Counted from the stretch's first letter, positions 20,724 through 33,208 are shown. The stretch is DNA of 64,000 nucleotides from Chaetoceros tenuissimus (GCA_021927905.1 BLLK01000051.1:1240001-1304000), one strand, 5' to 3'. The notes: a model not told the origin generated them from the letters alone. Numbers and translations are program-made.

Positions 20724-23700
20724 GTGTACAATCGTGGAGGGCGTTTAGGGAAAAAAGAATTATATGAATTTTTAGGCAATTTTTCGATTTTTTCAGCCCC
20801 TTTTTCAAAATATTCCGGGTCTTTGGACTTTGCTACGTAGGAAGATGTACCTACGTATGAAAAAATTGAAAATGAGAGGCTCATAACCCCAGAAAACAGT
20901 TTCAAGTTGGAATCCGATCCGGAGTTTTGACTTTTTCGCAGAGAAATTCCTAGAATTTTCAAAATATTCAGTTTTTTTAAGAGATTGAACCTAAAAAACT
21001 CATTCTAATTTTACGTATAAATGCATTCATTTAGATTGAACTAGTTTCAGACAGGATTGCCGCATCAATTTTATGTGATCTATTCATTTTCAGTCACTAC
21101 TATGCATTTGACGAAAGTCAGTTCCATCAATTGACACCTTACACAGGCTTCATTATCACCACGAAATCTATTGCTCCATTTGTTCTGATGTATTTTGGGA
21201 ATATATTATTCTGAAGTTATTTTTAAATCCTATCATTGATAATTTACTATCGTGCTGTACTGTGATGTAGACACGACATTAATACAGACAATGTTCGTCC
21301 ACTTACGAAAAGTTTTAGGCACTCGACACAACACATAGCCATTACCATATATTTTCATGAAAAGGATTACTATAACAAATGATATGGGCAAGGTTTTTGT
21401 GTTACGTCAACTGAAATCTTTTGCCAGATATCAACGATCATAGCCAGCAAAAAAAGAGCGAAAAATTTGTTCTTCTACTTGTGTGTTATGATAACTTTTC
21501 TGCAATCGAAGGGGGCTGTAAGAGAGGTTCCTATCAGCTATTTCAAAATAAAATAAGAAAATGAATGCTCTTTTCTGTTCATTTTTTATCATAGAATGAA
21601 ATCTATTTGCGGTGTGTGTTGTACGTTATTGTGGTGATGAAGGCCAGTTTCACAAGTACGTACGTACGTAGACATACTTAACGAAAAACAAAAAGTGAGC
21701 GACTTTTATGTGTTATGCAGGCTAAAAACATACAGTCCCACTTCAGCTATCGCCAATGAGACGGGTCATTTCATGAAGGTTGGAACATGAATAAACATGA
21801 GCGAGCATGAAAAAACATGAACATAACATGAACTGAAGCTACTTTGATGCCTTTATTCATGCTATATACAATATACTCTAACGATTTAACACAACAACCT
21901 TATTATTAATACCACGATTAATAGCATGTCAGCGTGATTGGCTATTTGCTTCACAATTGATCATTTTATTGTGGCACATGTTTTCTCATGTTTTGAATTT
22001 AATGTAAAAACATGTGAAATCATGAACTCCATTTCTTATTCTGTAGTAGACCAAATATTATAAACTAAGAACATAATGGAAGAAGCATATATTAATGAAA
22101 CATCAATGATTTTATGTCTATTGGGAATACTTATAGCAGGATAAATAAGGCATTCAATTACTCTCTATTTTTTGAATTTTGGTAGAAACATGTGAAAACA
22201 TGAAAAAACATGAGAAACATGCGGTCATAGCATGAGAAAACATGAAGAGAACCATGAGAAAACATGAATCGTGTTTTGACCAAAATAGATCAAAATTTTC
22301 TGTTTCCCAGTAAAATGTTTCTCCGATTTCCCGAGTGCAAAAGAACACAAAACAAAAAAGGCTTAAAATCAATAACAAAATCTTTTCCTTACAAAAGTTA
22401 TTCAAAGGCAAAGTCGCCAATTATATCTCTTATTTGATCTGGATTATCTTTCTATGCCACAAATTATCTTCCAATTTCTTTTACCATACTTGATCTACGA
22501 ACTTTTTCACTCGTATTAACAAGAAACAAGCACACTTGATTGTTCTCATATAAAGAAAAATGGCAGAGTCCACGACAGACCAAGACAATTGGCAACTCTG
22601 CATATTAAAAGCATAGAGGTTGGGGGCATTGTTTAGCTATACCTGAGAACAAGGGTGTGAACAAGACCAACTTCAGACAACTAGCTCTGGATCTCTGGGA
22701 TTATTTCCAAGAATCTTCGATTCGATTCAAAATACAATAAAAACTTGGAAGAAAAAATCTAAAAGAAGCAGCTGAAGAAGGAGTGGAGTATCTGTGAAGA
22801 TAAAGAAGGTAAGCTAAAATTTGAGCATGTTTGAAGTACGTAGATGTTTTCAAAAATCTCACTTTTTAATCTACATTCTGATGTTGAAGAAAAGCCAATA
22901 GAAGTCAACGACCATGCAAGAATATATGGTGATATATTATATATTACATACCAAGAATCGAAGTAATCCAAAAGTCCAAAAACAAGCGATGTTGGTGACG
23001 AAGCAACAAGTACCAATGTCCTCTCAAATATAATATTTTGAGAAGCAAGTCATCACTTGCTCCTTAATGTCAGTAGAAGTCTCTACTTTCCATTTGTTTC
23101 AAAATCTCTAATCTATTGCATATTCTACATATTTCTTTCAATAAAATATTGATTTCAAATACGAAAACAAATAATTAAAATTAATGATATTTTCTTGCCA
23201 TTTAGTAATTGTTATAGCCAGTTAAGGTAAAAACGCTTGTAATCCTTTTTTCCCTGAAAGCCGAGGAAGAAGCTAAAGATAAACCCGCTAGGAAGGATTT
23301 TACTATATTCCCAGCCAACACTTCTCTTGGTGATACCATTTTTCCTAATATTAGTTATGTAATCAGTTGTATTTTATGCTGTGCAAGCAAGTAGACTATG
23401 AGCTAGACCAAAGATTGAAAACCATTACATACCGTGTATAAGACGACGTGAACTCCGTCCTGCTTTATGATTGAGCAACCACAAAAAAAGGTATTGTACT
23501 CGAACAAATAAACAGCAGGAGAGAAGCCCGAGCAGATGGTAGGAAACATACGAATTTCTTTTACGTACGTATCATTAAAATAGCTAATTTTCAATGCAAT
23601 CTAGAAAAACTGCATTTGTTTTGGAACAGGTTATTTGTGTTTACAAAAAAGATTAGATTCTCGAAAAGGCATCTTTGCTTCCCGAATCCCGAAACGAAAG

Positions 23701-23820
23701 CTTCAGTTTTATTTGTTAAAGAATTTCTTATGGTTAGAGTAAAGGCAATTTGATTTGAAATTGATGTAGTAACAATGTTGATACATTCAAACTTTGTCTT
23801 GATTTATTAATATTAGCAAA
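20724..23820. other. 3.1 kb gene-poor stretch with short repeats
   Basis: No convincing gene on either strand. It holds a small inverted repeat of CTACGTA around 20833-20858, a TACGTACGTACGTA run near 21657-21671, and arrays of AAACATGA-like motifs at 21781-22275 (listed apart). The few open frames (22154-22420, 22759-23016, 23403-23594, all minus) are short, low-complexity and show no domain. Confidence 0.5.
21781..22275. repeat. Clustered AAACATGA motifs, partly inverted
   Basis: About a dozen copies of (A)AACATGA lie in two plus-sense clusters (about 21784-21834 and 22188-22270). Between them, near 21975-22030, lie a reverse-complement block (CATGTTTTCTCATGTTTT) and further copies. Spacing is irregular, so it is not a clean satellite. 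It could be a foldback or MITE-like remnant or an array of protein-binding sites. Confidence 0.55.
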
Positions 23821-24810
23821 TTAAGACATTGTAGCAAACATTTGCTCCCACTCTTCGTTCGTAGGTGGATCTCTTGCATCTTCTGTTGCAACTCCAAAGT
23901 CAATTTTAGTACATGCATCACTATTCAAACTTCTCACCAATGCTTCTGCAACTGCACAACGACTGGAATCTCCTGGGCAAGCTTCAGTAGCTGTAGCAGT
24001 AAAAACAGCCTTACCTCCAGCTCCAGGTAGCACATCTCCCTTTGCCAACTTTACACCTCTCACATTGCAATCAAAAAGCAATTGCCAAGTCACAATATCC
24101 TTCTTGGTCATTTCATAAAACTTATTACTCAAATACTGTGTACAAAGTGGATCTTCCCCTTCAGCACCTCCCTTCAAAGTCCCAGCTCTCACAATAGTAT
24201 AGTCTCCACCTAAAGCCGCAGCCTGCTTCTTGACAGTATCTTCAAACTTTTTATATTCTGCTGCATTTGAATTATCCCATACTTCATTATTAGCAGTCGC
24301 CTTGGAAGCCTTTACTAAAAATCCCATATCTTTTCCATTCAAATTACGACTCATGGCACTGATTCTCTTGGCTTTGGAAGTTTCTGGATTCATGATGAAT
24401 TTAATCACTGCTTCATCCATTGTAGACTGATCATCAACTGCGATAATGTATGCATCTGTTTGTCCAATCAATGTTTCTACTCGATCTGTATCGGTGGATT
24501 CTACCAATTCAAGAGGTAAGTCCGGATTATCCACGAGGGAAGTGATGACAACTTCCTGACCAGGAGGGGATAGAAGCCATGTATTGTATCCCTGAATAGC
24601 TGCGAGTTTGGCAGAGAGAACTGAGATGAATCCTCTTCCTACGATACCTACAGTATTATCTAATGATGGAGGTACAGTTGCCATTTGCAGCGTGCTGGTC
24701 GACACTCTAGCTTTTGTTGGTGATTGGACACCCGCCAAAGGACTGAATCCATTGCAAACTGAAAAAGACAAGAGTAATGATGTCAAGGCTGTTATTTGAA
24801 ATATAGTCAT
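23821..24810 (-). CDS. Plastid-targeted NAD(P)-binding (Rossmann-type) protein
   Basis: 329 residues from the ATG at 24810; the frame stays open further upstream to 24933 but that adds a charged stretch in front of a good signal peptide. MTIFQITALTSLLLSFSVCNG is the signal peptide, followed by F at +1 (CNG/FSPL), the ASAFAP-like site that in diatoms sends proteins across the plastid membranes; a Ser/Thr-rich transit-like segment follows. The mature part starts with a nucleotide-binding loop (VGIVGRGFISVLSAKLA) and later has YTIVRAGTLKGG, as in atypical short-chain dehydrogenase/NmrA-like proteins. The conserved YxxxK pair is not evident. A role in plastid redox or as a chaperone-like reductase is possible, but the reaction is unknown. 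Confidence 0.75.
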   Translation of the reverse strand: MTIFQITALTSLLLSFSVCNGFSPLAGVQSPTKARVSTSTLQMATVPPSLDNTVGIVGRGFISVLSAKLAAIQGYNTWLLSPPGQEVVITSLVDNPDLPLELVESTDTDRVETLIGQTDAYIIAVDDQSTMDEAVIKFIMNPETSKAKRISAMSRNLNGKDMGFLVKASKATANNEVWDNSNAAEYKKFEDTVKKQAAALGGDYTIVRAGTLKGGAEGEDPLCTQYLSNKFYEMTKKDIVTWQLLFDCNVRGVKLAKGDVLPGAGGKAVFTATATEACPGDSSRCAVAEALVRSLNSDACTKIDFGVATEDARDPPTNEEWEQMFATMS

Positions 24811-25418
24811 GTTTCCTGTATGTGAGTAGAAGTAAATGAATACTGTTTTTGCATCAACTAATGATGTCCAATGTTGCTCAAACTCGTATCTCGTGTGTTT
24901 TTCTCTCGCGATCCGAACTTCAAACTTCAACAAACTGATGTACCTACGTACGTATATACTTAGATGGGACTAAGAGAAAGAAAGTGGGAAGAGGGGGGAA
25001 GAGAGCTCAGTTCCTCGTAAGTATATATGGTATTGGTATGATTCTCTTCACTACTAAAAAAAAGGCCAATTTAGCTGGATTGTCTACTGAAACAGTAGAC
25101 AAAACGATAATCGCAACACAATCTTGCACTAGATGCGTCCGTAATAATGAGCTGCGATTTTGGTTTTGTCTACTGATTGTCTACTGATTCTAGGCCATTT
25201 ACGTAGATAAGTTTATTTCAATGCGATCTCAGTTACTTATAGCTATCTAACTCATTGAGCAATACGGAAATGAGTGGATTGGTCACCTTCTGGCTAGCTA
25301 ATTCGGGATCAGTAGGAGAATGAGGAATATCATGGTGGCTGAATAAAAACATCATCGCTTCCAGCCACCAGTCCTCAACACACAATTTGAACGAAGGCAT
25401 GAAAAAAGCAGAACAAAT
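24811..25418. other. Intergenic region with TACGTA run and inverted repeats
   Basis: Holds the promoter of the plastid protein (a CCTACGTACGTATA stretch lies near 24943-24956, a possible bZIP-type TACGTA site) and the TGTCTACTG inverted repeats listed separately. No gene seen. Confidence 0.4.
25080..25188. repeat. Foldback repeat with TTGTCTACTG / CAGTAGACAA ends
   Basis: A 23-nt arm (25093-25115, CAGTAGACAAAACGATAATC...) is matched in reverse complement by 25153-25175 with three mismatches. Directly before it lies TGTCTACTG, making a perfect 9-nt palindrome with the start of the arm (3-nt spacer), and directly after the right arm a second TGTCTACTG. The same motif recurs at 26086-26095 and, inverted, at 26112-26124. 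Confidence 0.8.
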
Positions 25419-25714
25419 ATGTTGAGAAGAAACAACACAAATCTAATACTTGCAGATGGCGACTTAGATAGAGATGCGATCGTGGAAAGAGGGGGATGGA
25501 AATTTACATGTCAGTGCAGATATCTTGTTGCAGATACTCGAGGAGATCAGTATGTCGGCCGTATTTTGGCAGAATATGAGTACAATAGAATGCGTGAAAA
25601 TGAAATTATGGAAGCAGGGGATGACGGTATGTTTTTCATTCGTATTTTGCTTCTTGTCTTTCATGAATTTACAAAGGCTAATGCATGATATTTATTTCAG
25701 CTGTTGAAAAATGA
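25419..25714 (+). CDS. Small two-exon gene, 73-residue protein, unknown
   Basis: Exon 25419-25626 and exon 25701-25714 join over a 74-nt intron with a canonical GTATGT donor and TTTATTTCAG acceptor; the join is in phase and the second exon supplies only AVEK and the stop. The product has no signal peptide or membrane helix; it is charged and has two Cys (FTCQCRY) and a helix-like segment (GRILAEYEYNRMRENE). I recognise no family. Good splice sites and non-repetitive composition favour a real gene; its small size and position between TTGTCTACTG inverted repeats keep confidence modest. Confidence 0.45.
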
Positions 25715-26395
25715 ACAAGAGAACGAACATTTTTCATATACAGGCTGCATGGACGCCATAAGTTTAAATTGTTGAAAGAAACGTAAAGACTATAGAGGAA
25801 TTGTAGAATACGAGGTCGGCATATATGCAAATGTAAAAAGTAAAATTAATTGGAGGAGGAGAGAGTTTGACGTTGCATTTCAGATATTAGTTTGAGTAAA
25901 TGCAATATGGAAATCTCATGATGATATATTTTTAAAAATTAAATAGTATTCAAATGGAAGACTAAAATAAAAATGAATTAGTGAATTTTCTCGAGGTATC
26001 ATCAGGTGCATGTGATTTCAAATTATTGTGAAAAGGAGGGAAGCGTGAGTAAACCAATGAGAACTCCTAACTGGATGGGGTTGAAATTGTCTACTAGGTT
26101 CTACGCGATAGCAGTAGACAAACCTGTGTAGCCATAAAGCTACGTCCTTCTGGAAGCATATAGATTTGTTTTAAAATGAATGTAAGAAAACGAAATTCCA
26201 ATCCATCAATTGGACATCCCAAACATCCCGCGTTTTCCTAGGCGAAGAAATCTTCAATTGGAGCAGGGACATTAGATATAGAATTGTAAATGCCGCTAGC
26301 TACTGTAATATATTCAAAACACGAATAAGACTACGAATAAAAACCAAATAGAACAAATCTGAAGCAAATCAAATCATAGTTGTATTACTTTTATT
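25715..26395. other. Intergenic region
   Basis: 681 AT-rich bp between convergent genes. Contains the second TTGTCTACT...CAGTAGACAA pair (26086-26124). No gene seen. Confidence 0.4.
26086..26124. repeat. Second TTGTCTACT / CAGTAGACAA inverted pair
   Basis: ATTGTCTACT at 26086-26095 faces CAGTAGACAAACC at 26112-26124 across 16 nt. It matches the motif of the foldback at 25080-25188, about 1 kb upstream. Confidence 0.75.
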
Positions 26396-28487
26396 CTATG
26401 GAGAAAGTTCTTTTTTCGTTTCCTCCTCCCTGTCTTCCCCTAGCAATCCCAAGTCTATCTCAAATTTCACTGCTGACATTCTTTTCTTGTACTCACGAAA
26501 TTTCTTTGTTACTGATGCATGCAATTCACACCTCTCATCATCACCCAAGTCCATAGGATTAGGAATTGGAAACATTCCTGTTTTTCCTTCTTGTTGAGAA
26601 ATGTGGTCACTGTCTTTTCCTATTCTACCAATACGACTGATAGCTTCGAAGAATATTCGCCCAAAGGAATATTCAGGGTTCTCTTTCTTCAGTATAATCA
26701 TTGTCGGCCGTAAACATACCAAGCTGATCAATATACCTTGCATTGAAAATGCAATAGTATTGAATAGCACTAAAGAAGAAGGAACAGTAGTACTGGTAGT
26801 GCGAAATACAATGTTTAGAACACAAAATGTTGGATAACAGAACAAGAACACTCCCATAAACAGAAGCGCTTGGGACGAATCGCAAATATCATATTCTATA
26901 TCCTCAACAACAAGAATATCATTGGTATGATTATTCAACATCCCTGATAGTAGAGATGAATCTTGCTTTGCTCTTGATACGTTGAAACGATATGGATCAG
27001 TGTCTGTGCCATATCTCGATCGAGGAGGAGCTTTCGAAACAAATAACTCATTCGGATCGAACAAAAATGCTGGCTCTGAACTCGAATGGCTACTTTCTCC
27101 TCCTCCTTGTTCCTCTTCATCACAGTCGTCATCACCAAGATATATAGAGGATCTTTTGCTTGTAGAGGCTTTTTGCTGTTGGGTGTTGTCCTGACTCTTG
27201 ACGACTGAATCTTGTTGTATTTTCTTCTTCATTTGTCTTACATCAAATGCAAGGGGGTCTTTTGTAGGGACCTTTGAATTTGTAGGTAAAGATTGAGTAA
27301 CTTTCGGAGTAACTTCTTCTAAAGTGCGTTCCTTTACCTTTCTTGAGAGAAAGGTTTGCATTGCAAGCTGTTTCTTCGCGACAAGTGAAGGGTTGTCCGC
27401 TCTCATAGAAGTAGAACTCTTTGACTTTGAAGGATCGTTATTGTTTTCTCTCTTCTCTATTGTACCTTGCGGACAGCTAACTTCAGCATTTTGATTAAGT
27501 CGGTGTTGCTGCTTCTTCAGCGAGCCAATTGCAGTGTTTTCACCTTTTCGCAATTTATGAAAAAGTAGTATTATGAAATTCACCACAGTACTTGCTACAA
27601 ATATGGAAAGAATCACAATATAAGGGAGATAACTTTGTAACCTATACACAGAGCAATATTGCCCACCATTCACAGGTGATATGTGCTTATTCAGCAAGAA
27701 ATAAAGACCACTGCCGATTGCAACCATGTTGGCAATCAAATGAACAAAGAACTCGAGATACTTCTTTACGGGACGACAAGGAGATATTTCTTCTCCATTC
27801 GCTGGTGTATCTGTGTCGCCATCTGCTTCTCGTCGCAATTTTGGTGCAGTCTTGATGGCGATTACATAATAATTACTCAAGAAAACCATGTAAAGTATCG
27901 AGCCCGAGGAACCTGACTGAAGAAGAAATCTGCGAAATATGTATGTTAAAAAACAAGCAAAGAGCGATCGAATTCAAAAAGTCAATTACTTCTTGCTTTC
28001 TTTTCAGCATTCTCATTTTTCATCACTTTCTATAAGGTACTTACCCTTGAAAGCTACAAGTTGCTTCGGTACCCTTTGCATACTTGGAGTAAGGGCCGTC
28101 AAAGTCACTTGGAACCATAAAAGTTGACAGTCCCAAAGCAAGAGAAAGCAAAACATTGTACGCGAGCAGGCCTATTAGAACCCTACTGAGGCCACCTTGA
28201 AAGATCTTTAGCCCTTCACTTGTCAAATACCAGGAGAGGCAATCATAGTGAGCAGATGCTGCTGAGTTTCTTTGCCAATTGTTGGTATTACCAGCATGAC
28301 GACTAGTGCGGTCCCCCCTTCTTCTTAGGACGAGATTTGTTGTGGTTTCGTCGTCGTCTCTTTTTGTTCTTGAGGATCCTCCGGAAGAAGCCACCACTAC
28401 TACTCGGCACACAAGAGCGAGAAAAATCGCACTGAAAAGAAACGAAAGACCACCTAGAACAACAGGTACAAACACAATTGCAAGCAT
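26396..28487 (-). CDS. 7TM receptor-like protein with long intracellular loop, paralog A
   Basis: Two exons, 28045-28487 and 26396-27929, joined over a 115-nt intron (GTAAGT donor); 658 residues from the ATG at 28487 (the open frame extends ten codons further only from a TTG). Seven helices are visible: one at the N-terminus, one around residue 103-123 (LIGLLAYNVLLSLALGLSTFMV), then SGSILYMVFLSNYYVIAI, EFFVHLIANMVAIGSGLYFLL, YIVILSIFVASTVVNFIILLF, LLFMGVFLFCYPTFCVL and NTIAFSMQGILISLVCL. A Lys/Ser-rich loop of more than 200 residues separates helices 5 and 6; it contains DPLAFDVRQMKKKIQ and an acidic block shared with the paralog. TEATCSFQGF before helix 3 matches the other family members. 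Likely a receptor or sensor; no ligand or G-protein motif can be named. Confidence 0.8.
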
Positions 28488-28948
28488 TCTTGGCAATATT
28501 ATGTTTGCATGTTTCAATACCTAACGTACTTGCAACACTGGATGGTACTTAGTGCCAAAACGCCAAAACTGCGAACGTTTTTGCTTACACGCCATCTGTT
28601 TTGTGACGCATCACTGGAGAACAGCACACATTTGTCTGAACTTCGATGATGTGTCCACTCTTATACATACATATTTCTCCGTTTGCCGGGGTAGAAAATG
28701 TCGAAATTTCAAAATTCTTATTTTGTTGCTCTTTGAAAAACGTCTACTATTAGTTATTACATCATCAGATTTTGAATATTTCATATTTAAATTGCAGATA
28801 AATCTGAATATTGCAGAAGTAACGAGGAACTTTTATTCTAATTCAATTTACCAGAAACAAATCAAAGTGTCATCTTTTGCTAGTAAAAATTAAAAATATT
28901 TCTTTCTTTATGAATTATGAAATAATACAATGTAATTCCTAGAGTAAA
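28488..28948. other. Intergenic region
   Basis: 461 bp between two minus-strand genes: promoter of 7TM paralog A on one side, 3' end of the next gene on the other. Nothing else seen. Confidence 0.4.
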
Positions 28949-31383
28949 TCACGATAAAGACCGAAGCAACCATGTGGACTTTTCGAATCCATCTAATAGA
29001 ACATTGAACGTTATCCTGTAGGAGCCGTGCTCTTTACCCTTCTCATCTACAACATAATCAACTTGATAGTAATCATGACCATGAACACTTTGCATCTTTT
29101 CGACTGACTTTTCTCCATCTGCAGTGTTTTGATACAAATCATAGTTGGTATGCTTTAGACCTTGAAATTGGATTGGAACTGCACCTACACCACCAGATAT
29201 GTCGAGCTTCACTTCTTGTGCATATTCATCTGTTATTCGAACTTGAAGAGGATACTTGCACAAAACCTCTCCACCAAAGGCTTCGACATCCAATGCATTA
29301 TTAAGGGCCTCGCGATGTACTGTTTTCCAACTACCACTGTTTTCTTTAATGTGTTGCTTGAAAAATGAATTGGGACCATAGTACATGTATGCAAACTCTG
29401 GGAGGGTCATGACTGTAATCTCTACTTCAAGCCAGTCTCCTTCTTGGAAACTATCAACATTTTTTGGAGGCTCAAGCACAAATATTCCATTTGCTTCCAC
29501 TGGTTGATTCCCATTCGCAAATTGGCGAACAGAGAATGTTGGAGTTGTATATTCTATTCCGCTGAAGTTACTCTTGAAGGAACGAATACACAGACCTCTC
29601 CAACCTTTTCCCCACTTTTTATCACTTATATCTTTCTGGCCATTGAAAGCAAACCAATAGGGACCTTCCCCTTCGAATTCAGTTTTGTTTATGTAATGAG
29701 AGTCTCGCTTTCTTTTTTTATCCAAAGTTCGAGTTTCGATTAGCCCTTGCCGGTTGCCCCAACTAATGATAGGGGTACGAATATAGGACTGAGATCCAAG
29801 TTCAAAGAATCTAATATTAGCATTTCCTTTCGACTTTTTAAATTCATAACGGATCTTGAAGAAAGTTCTAGCATAATCATCTGTGCGTAGAGTTGAGACC
29901 GTGGCATCAACTGATACAAAGCCTGGCCCATACCATCCACTATACTTAACTTCCGAAAGGCAAGATCCATGACTAACGTAAGCTACTTTCCAATTATTCG
30001 GGGTGACTTGCACTCCTTGGTAGGCACCATTCAACCAGTCACCTCCCCAACCGGCATCACTCCAGTTCCATTTCTTTTCATCTTGTCCTTGGATCATGAT
30101 AGTTCGGATGTCAGTGATCGTTTTATTTGCTAATGCCCTATCTGCATCGATGCAGATGGTCTCACCCCAACATCCAATCGCAAGTTGTTCCCATCTTGTT
30201 CCATGGCCATGATAACCTATAATTTGAGTCATTAATGAATGAAATGCTTTCCACAATTTCAAGATGAGAAAAGAAGTAAATTGCACTTACCCACTAAGCA
30301 CAAGTTTGCATGAGAAGCAGACGGTAGACTCCCCCAGAAACCATATGCCAAGCGAATGATGTACTTTTGTGTAGAATTTGCTTTGACTGGAAGATAATGA
30401 TAAAAGAAACCATAACCTGGCACTCCTTGTATATGCCAATTCTTTGATACTTGAATAGGAATGCCTGTAGGTCGCATGTCTTGATTGCATACAATAGCGC
30501 ATACTCCTGTCGGATTGGCCAATTGTTCTACCCAAAAGTAAGCTGGGACGTACAGATCTTGATCAGACTTGTTTTCAACTGTAACTAGCATTTCATCGTA
30601 TTCTCGAATATCTCTATAACCTCCTTGAAATGGTCTCGGCATCCACCTTCCAAGTTTGATGAAGAAAGCATTGAAACTCTCATGAATAGGTCTATTTTCT
30701 GGACCCGAGTTTCTGTAAGATTGAGAAACTGAAACACCATCTAGTGCTTGAATCACATCCATGTTGGAAGAAAGATTGCATGTGAGAATTATGTTGAATT
30801 GCTTGGACTCATCTGTTGAAGGATCAAACTCCTTTTCCATTGACCAATCCGAAAATGCAAGTTTGAGCTTGAATCCATTTCGTAGTTCCCAATTATCGTC
30901 ACCAGAGCGATCTACTTGAACTTCAAATACAATCGAATCTGCCCATACTACAATTTTCATCAATGCACCGAAACTCAAACCTGGAAATCTTACATCTCGA
31001 AAGTCATATCGTTGAGTAATCTTTCCAACTTCCCAAATCCTTGGAATACTATTTGCCCGTTTTGCCCGATATATATTTTCCTCAATATGAAATTCAAGAT
31101 GAAAATCAACCTTGTCGAGATTATTAATAATTTTTCTAGAATCTGTCTTGAGAGATATCGCATCTATATAATTCAAGTCATGCTTGTCTGGATCAAATTT
31201 AGAAAACCAAACTGATTCAAAGTCATCTTTATCAATTTGTAGTCCAAAGAATGGCGTTTGAAAGGCTACTCGTTTTTTAAGAATGGTCCAGTACGAATGT
31301 GAGTAGTATCTTTTATCCCACGGTGGTAAATTTTTACTATTGCGATCATCAAGTGATGCTTCGTTTTGCTCTTTTTCACTCAT
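28949..31383 (-). CDS. Conserved-looking 786-residue protein, unknown function
   Basis: Two exons, 30291-31383 and 28949-30216, joined by a 74-nt intron (GTAAGT donor, TTATAG acceptor) in phase. The join reads LCLVGYHGHGTRWEQLAIG without interruption. No signal peptide, no membrane helix; composition is that of a soluble beta-rich protein with many aromatic residues. Notable blocks: YVPAYFWVEQLANPTG, GYGFFYHYLPVKANS, GCWGETICIDADRA, NWSDAGWGGDWLNG, KYSGWYGPGFVSVDATVS, and a C-terminal part with DISGGVGAVPIQFQG. The Trp/Gly/Asp-rich middle resembles carbohydrate-binding or carbohydrate-active folds in style only. I cannot name a family. It lies between two 7TM paralogs in the same orientation and has no second copy here, so it sat between them before or was inserted after the duplication. 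Confidence 0.8.
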
Positions 31384-33208
31384 GATACATTTTTTGTATC
31401 TTTTCTAGCAACTAGATGCAATTGCATAATCTTCCTTGATAGACGGAAGTCAGTTGTAACATAGTTCGGAGTGGGAATATAAAAAGGAAAATGCAGAACA
31501 AAACAGAACTTCAGTGTCACCACAGCCATCAGTGAATGAAACAGCCAGAGAATCCAGGCAGATGTTGAAGTTGTGATAGATGAGATACATCTGATCTCAG
31601 AAACATGACAAAAAGAGGAACACTACTACGTCTTTTGGTACTATATATTATATACGTACACGCCTCTATAAATCAGAATTGAATTGAGCGAGTTTTGAAT
31701 TGAGGGAGTTAATTTTGTCAGCACTGAAAGACTAACATTTGTTGAGATCATTGTGAGGCAAGATTATATCGAATAAAAGTAAAGTAAGGAATACTATTTA
31801 TTTGATTCTACAAGAAGGAAAGAAGGAAAAAAGAAAATCTTCCTTAAACATGGATACAACTAAATTAGATGTAATGAATTTTCGATGGAAAAACATCAAA
31901 AAGATCAATTTTCGCCGCAGACCAATAAACTACCTTTCGCTGCTCAAGATCAAGATGCTTTGAGGAGTATTAGATATAACATGTTGTAAAATTACAGTGA
32001 GTAGGATTTCTTGACTGCACACGTATCGTAGTATATGATCTCTTCTTGCAAGAAGAAGCGAGGCGGCATGCTCAAAGCAGACAAACAACGGAGACAGAGG
32101 AATCTTCTCTTCACCAGCCAGCCACGTGCACACAAGTATATGGCTCACTGGAGATAGCTCTCATTTGTTCAATATCAATGCATCTCAAGGCAAGCATAAT
32201 GTCTTTTGATGACAGCGACAATTTATATCAGTGCGGATGAGACTGTGCAGAAAGCAGAGCCAATCAAAGTTTTTCCCTTTTCAAATGACGAGGATTCACC
32301 ATGCTACTGAGCATTTTTGTAGTTCTTCACAGATACTTTTGGATATCATGGTAGATGCCTTCTGTAGTTTCCTTTTCAAGGATGTCCTGTCGTAATATCC
32401 TGAGTCTCTTTGGGAATATTGAATAATGTTCAGATGAAAAAATCTCCATTATTCATTTAGAAACAATTGAATTCCAAACTATGATGCAACCAGGCAGGCT
32501 TCTACCGGACTTTGTTTAGAAAGTTAATATCTCACAAAACAGCATCTTGTTCAGTTGGTTGTCTCCGTACATGACGCAAAATTATTATATTGAAGTTCTG
32601 TTTCTTGAGTCCAACAAAGATCCCAGCTTCTAATAAAAAACATTAGTGGAGTATTGATGGCATGCATTCAATGACAGACGGAGATTCCAAAGCAATTTCT
32701 TGCTGAAGTTTTACTGCAACAATCTCTCTCGCTCTTCATGGCTGGTGAATGTACATTGCTTTATCATCATTACTAATAACAAGCAAAAAGGACAAATTCC
32801 AAATTAAGTGGCATCTTTTTTATCTTGTTCGCAATATAAGATCTTGAAATACAATGTTCAAAATTGCTTTCTTGGTGAGCTATTAAATAGGAATGCTACT
32901 ACTAGATCGCACCCATCATAATAGCTAGCCTTCCTAAATATATATTTTTCTGAGGTGGACAAAGTCAAAAGATCAATGGCGTCTTTCGAAAAGTTATCAG
33001 TGGTCGAAAGAAGAAGTTTACAACACGCAATACTTCTCTCTCAAAAAAAAAACACATGTATCTTTAACCAACCATAGTGTAGAAGAATAGAATACACATA
33101 CAATAAAGAGAGTATCAAATATTACAAGAAATAAGTTCAAGAATGAAGCATACGAAAACATGTATACAATTATTTATAACATAATAAGTATCATAATTCT
33201 TAAATCTT
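31384..33208. other. Intergenic region, 1.8 kb
   Basis: Between two minus-strand genes. No open frame with coding features on either strand; AT-rich with scattered homopolymer runs. Promoter of the 786-residue protein gene should be just above 31383. Confidence 0.4.

Noticed and set aside
20720-20962. Open frame directly upstream of the short 7TM gene as missing N-terminus
   Set aside because: It lacks a convincing first membrane helix and has a charged, unrelated composition.
22154-23016. Minus-strand open frames in the gene-poor stretch
   Set aside because: Short, Phe/Cys/Ser-rich translations of AT-rich or AAACATGA-repeat DNA; no domain or splice support.
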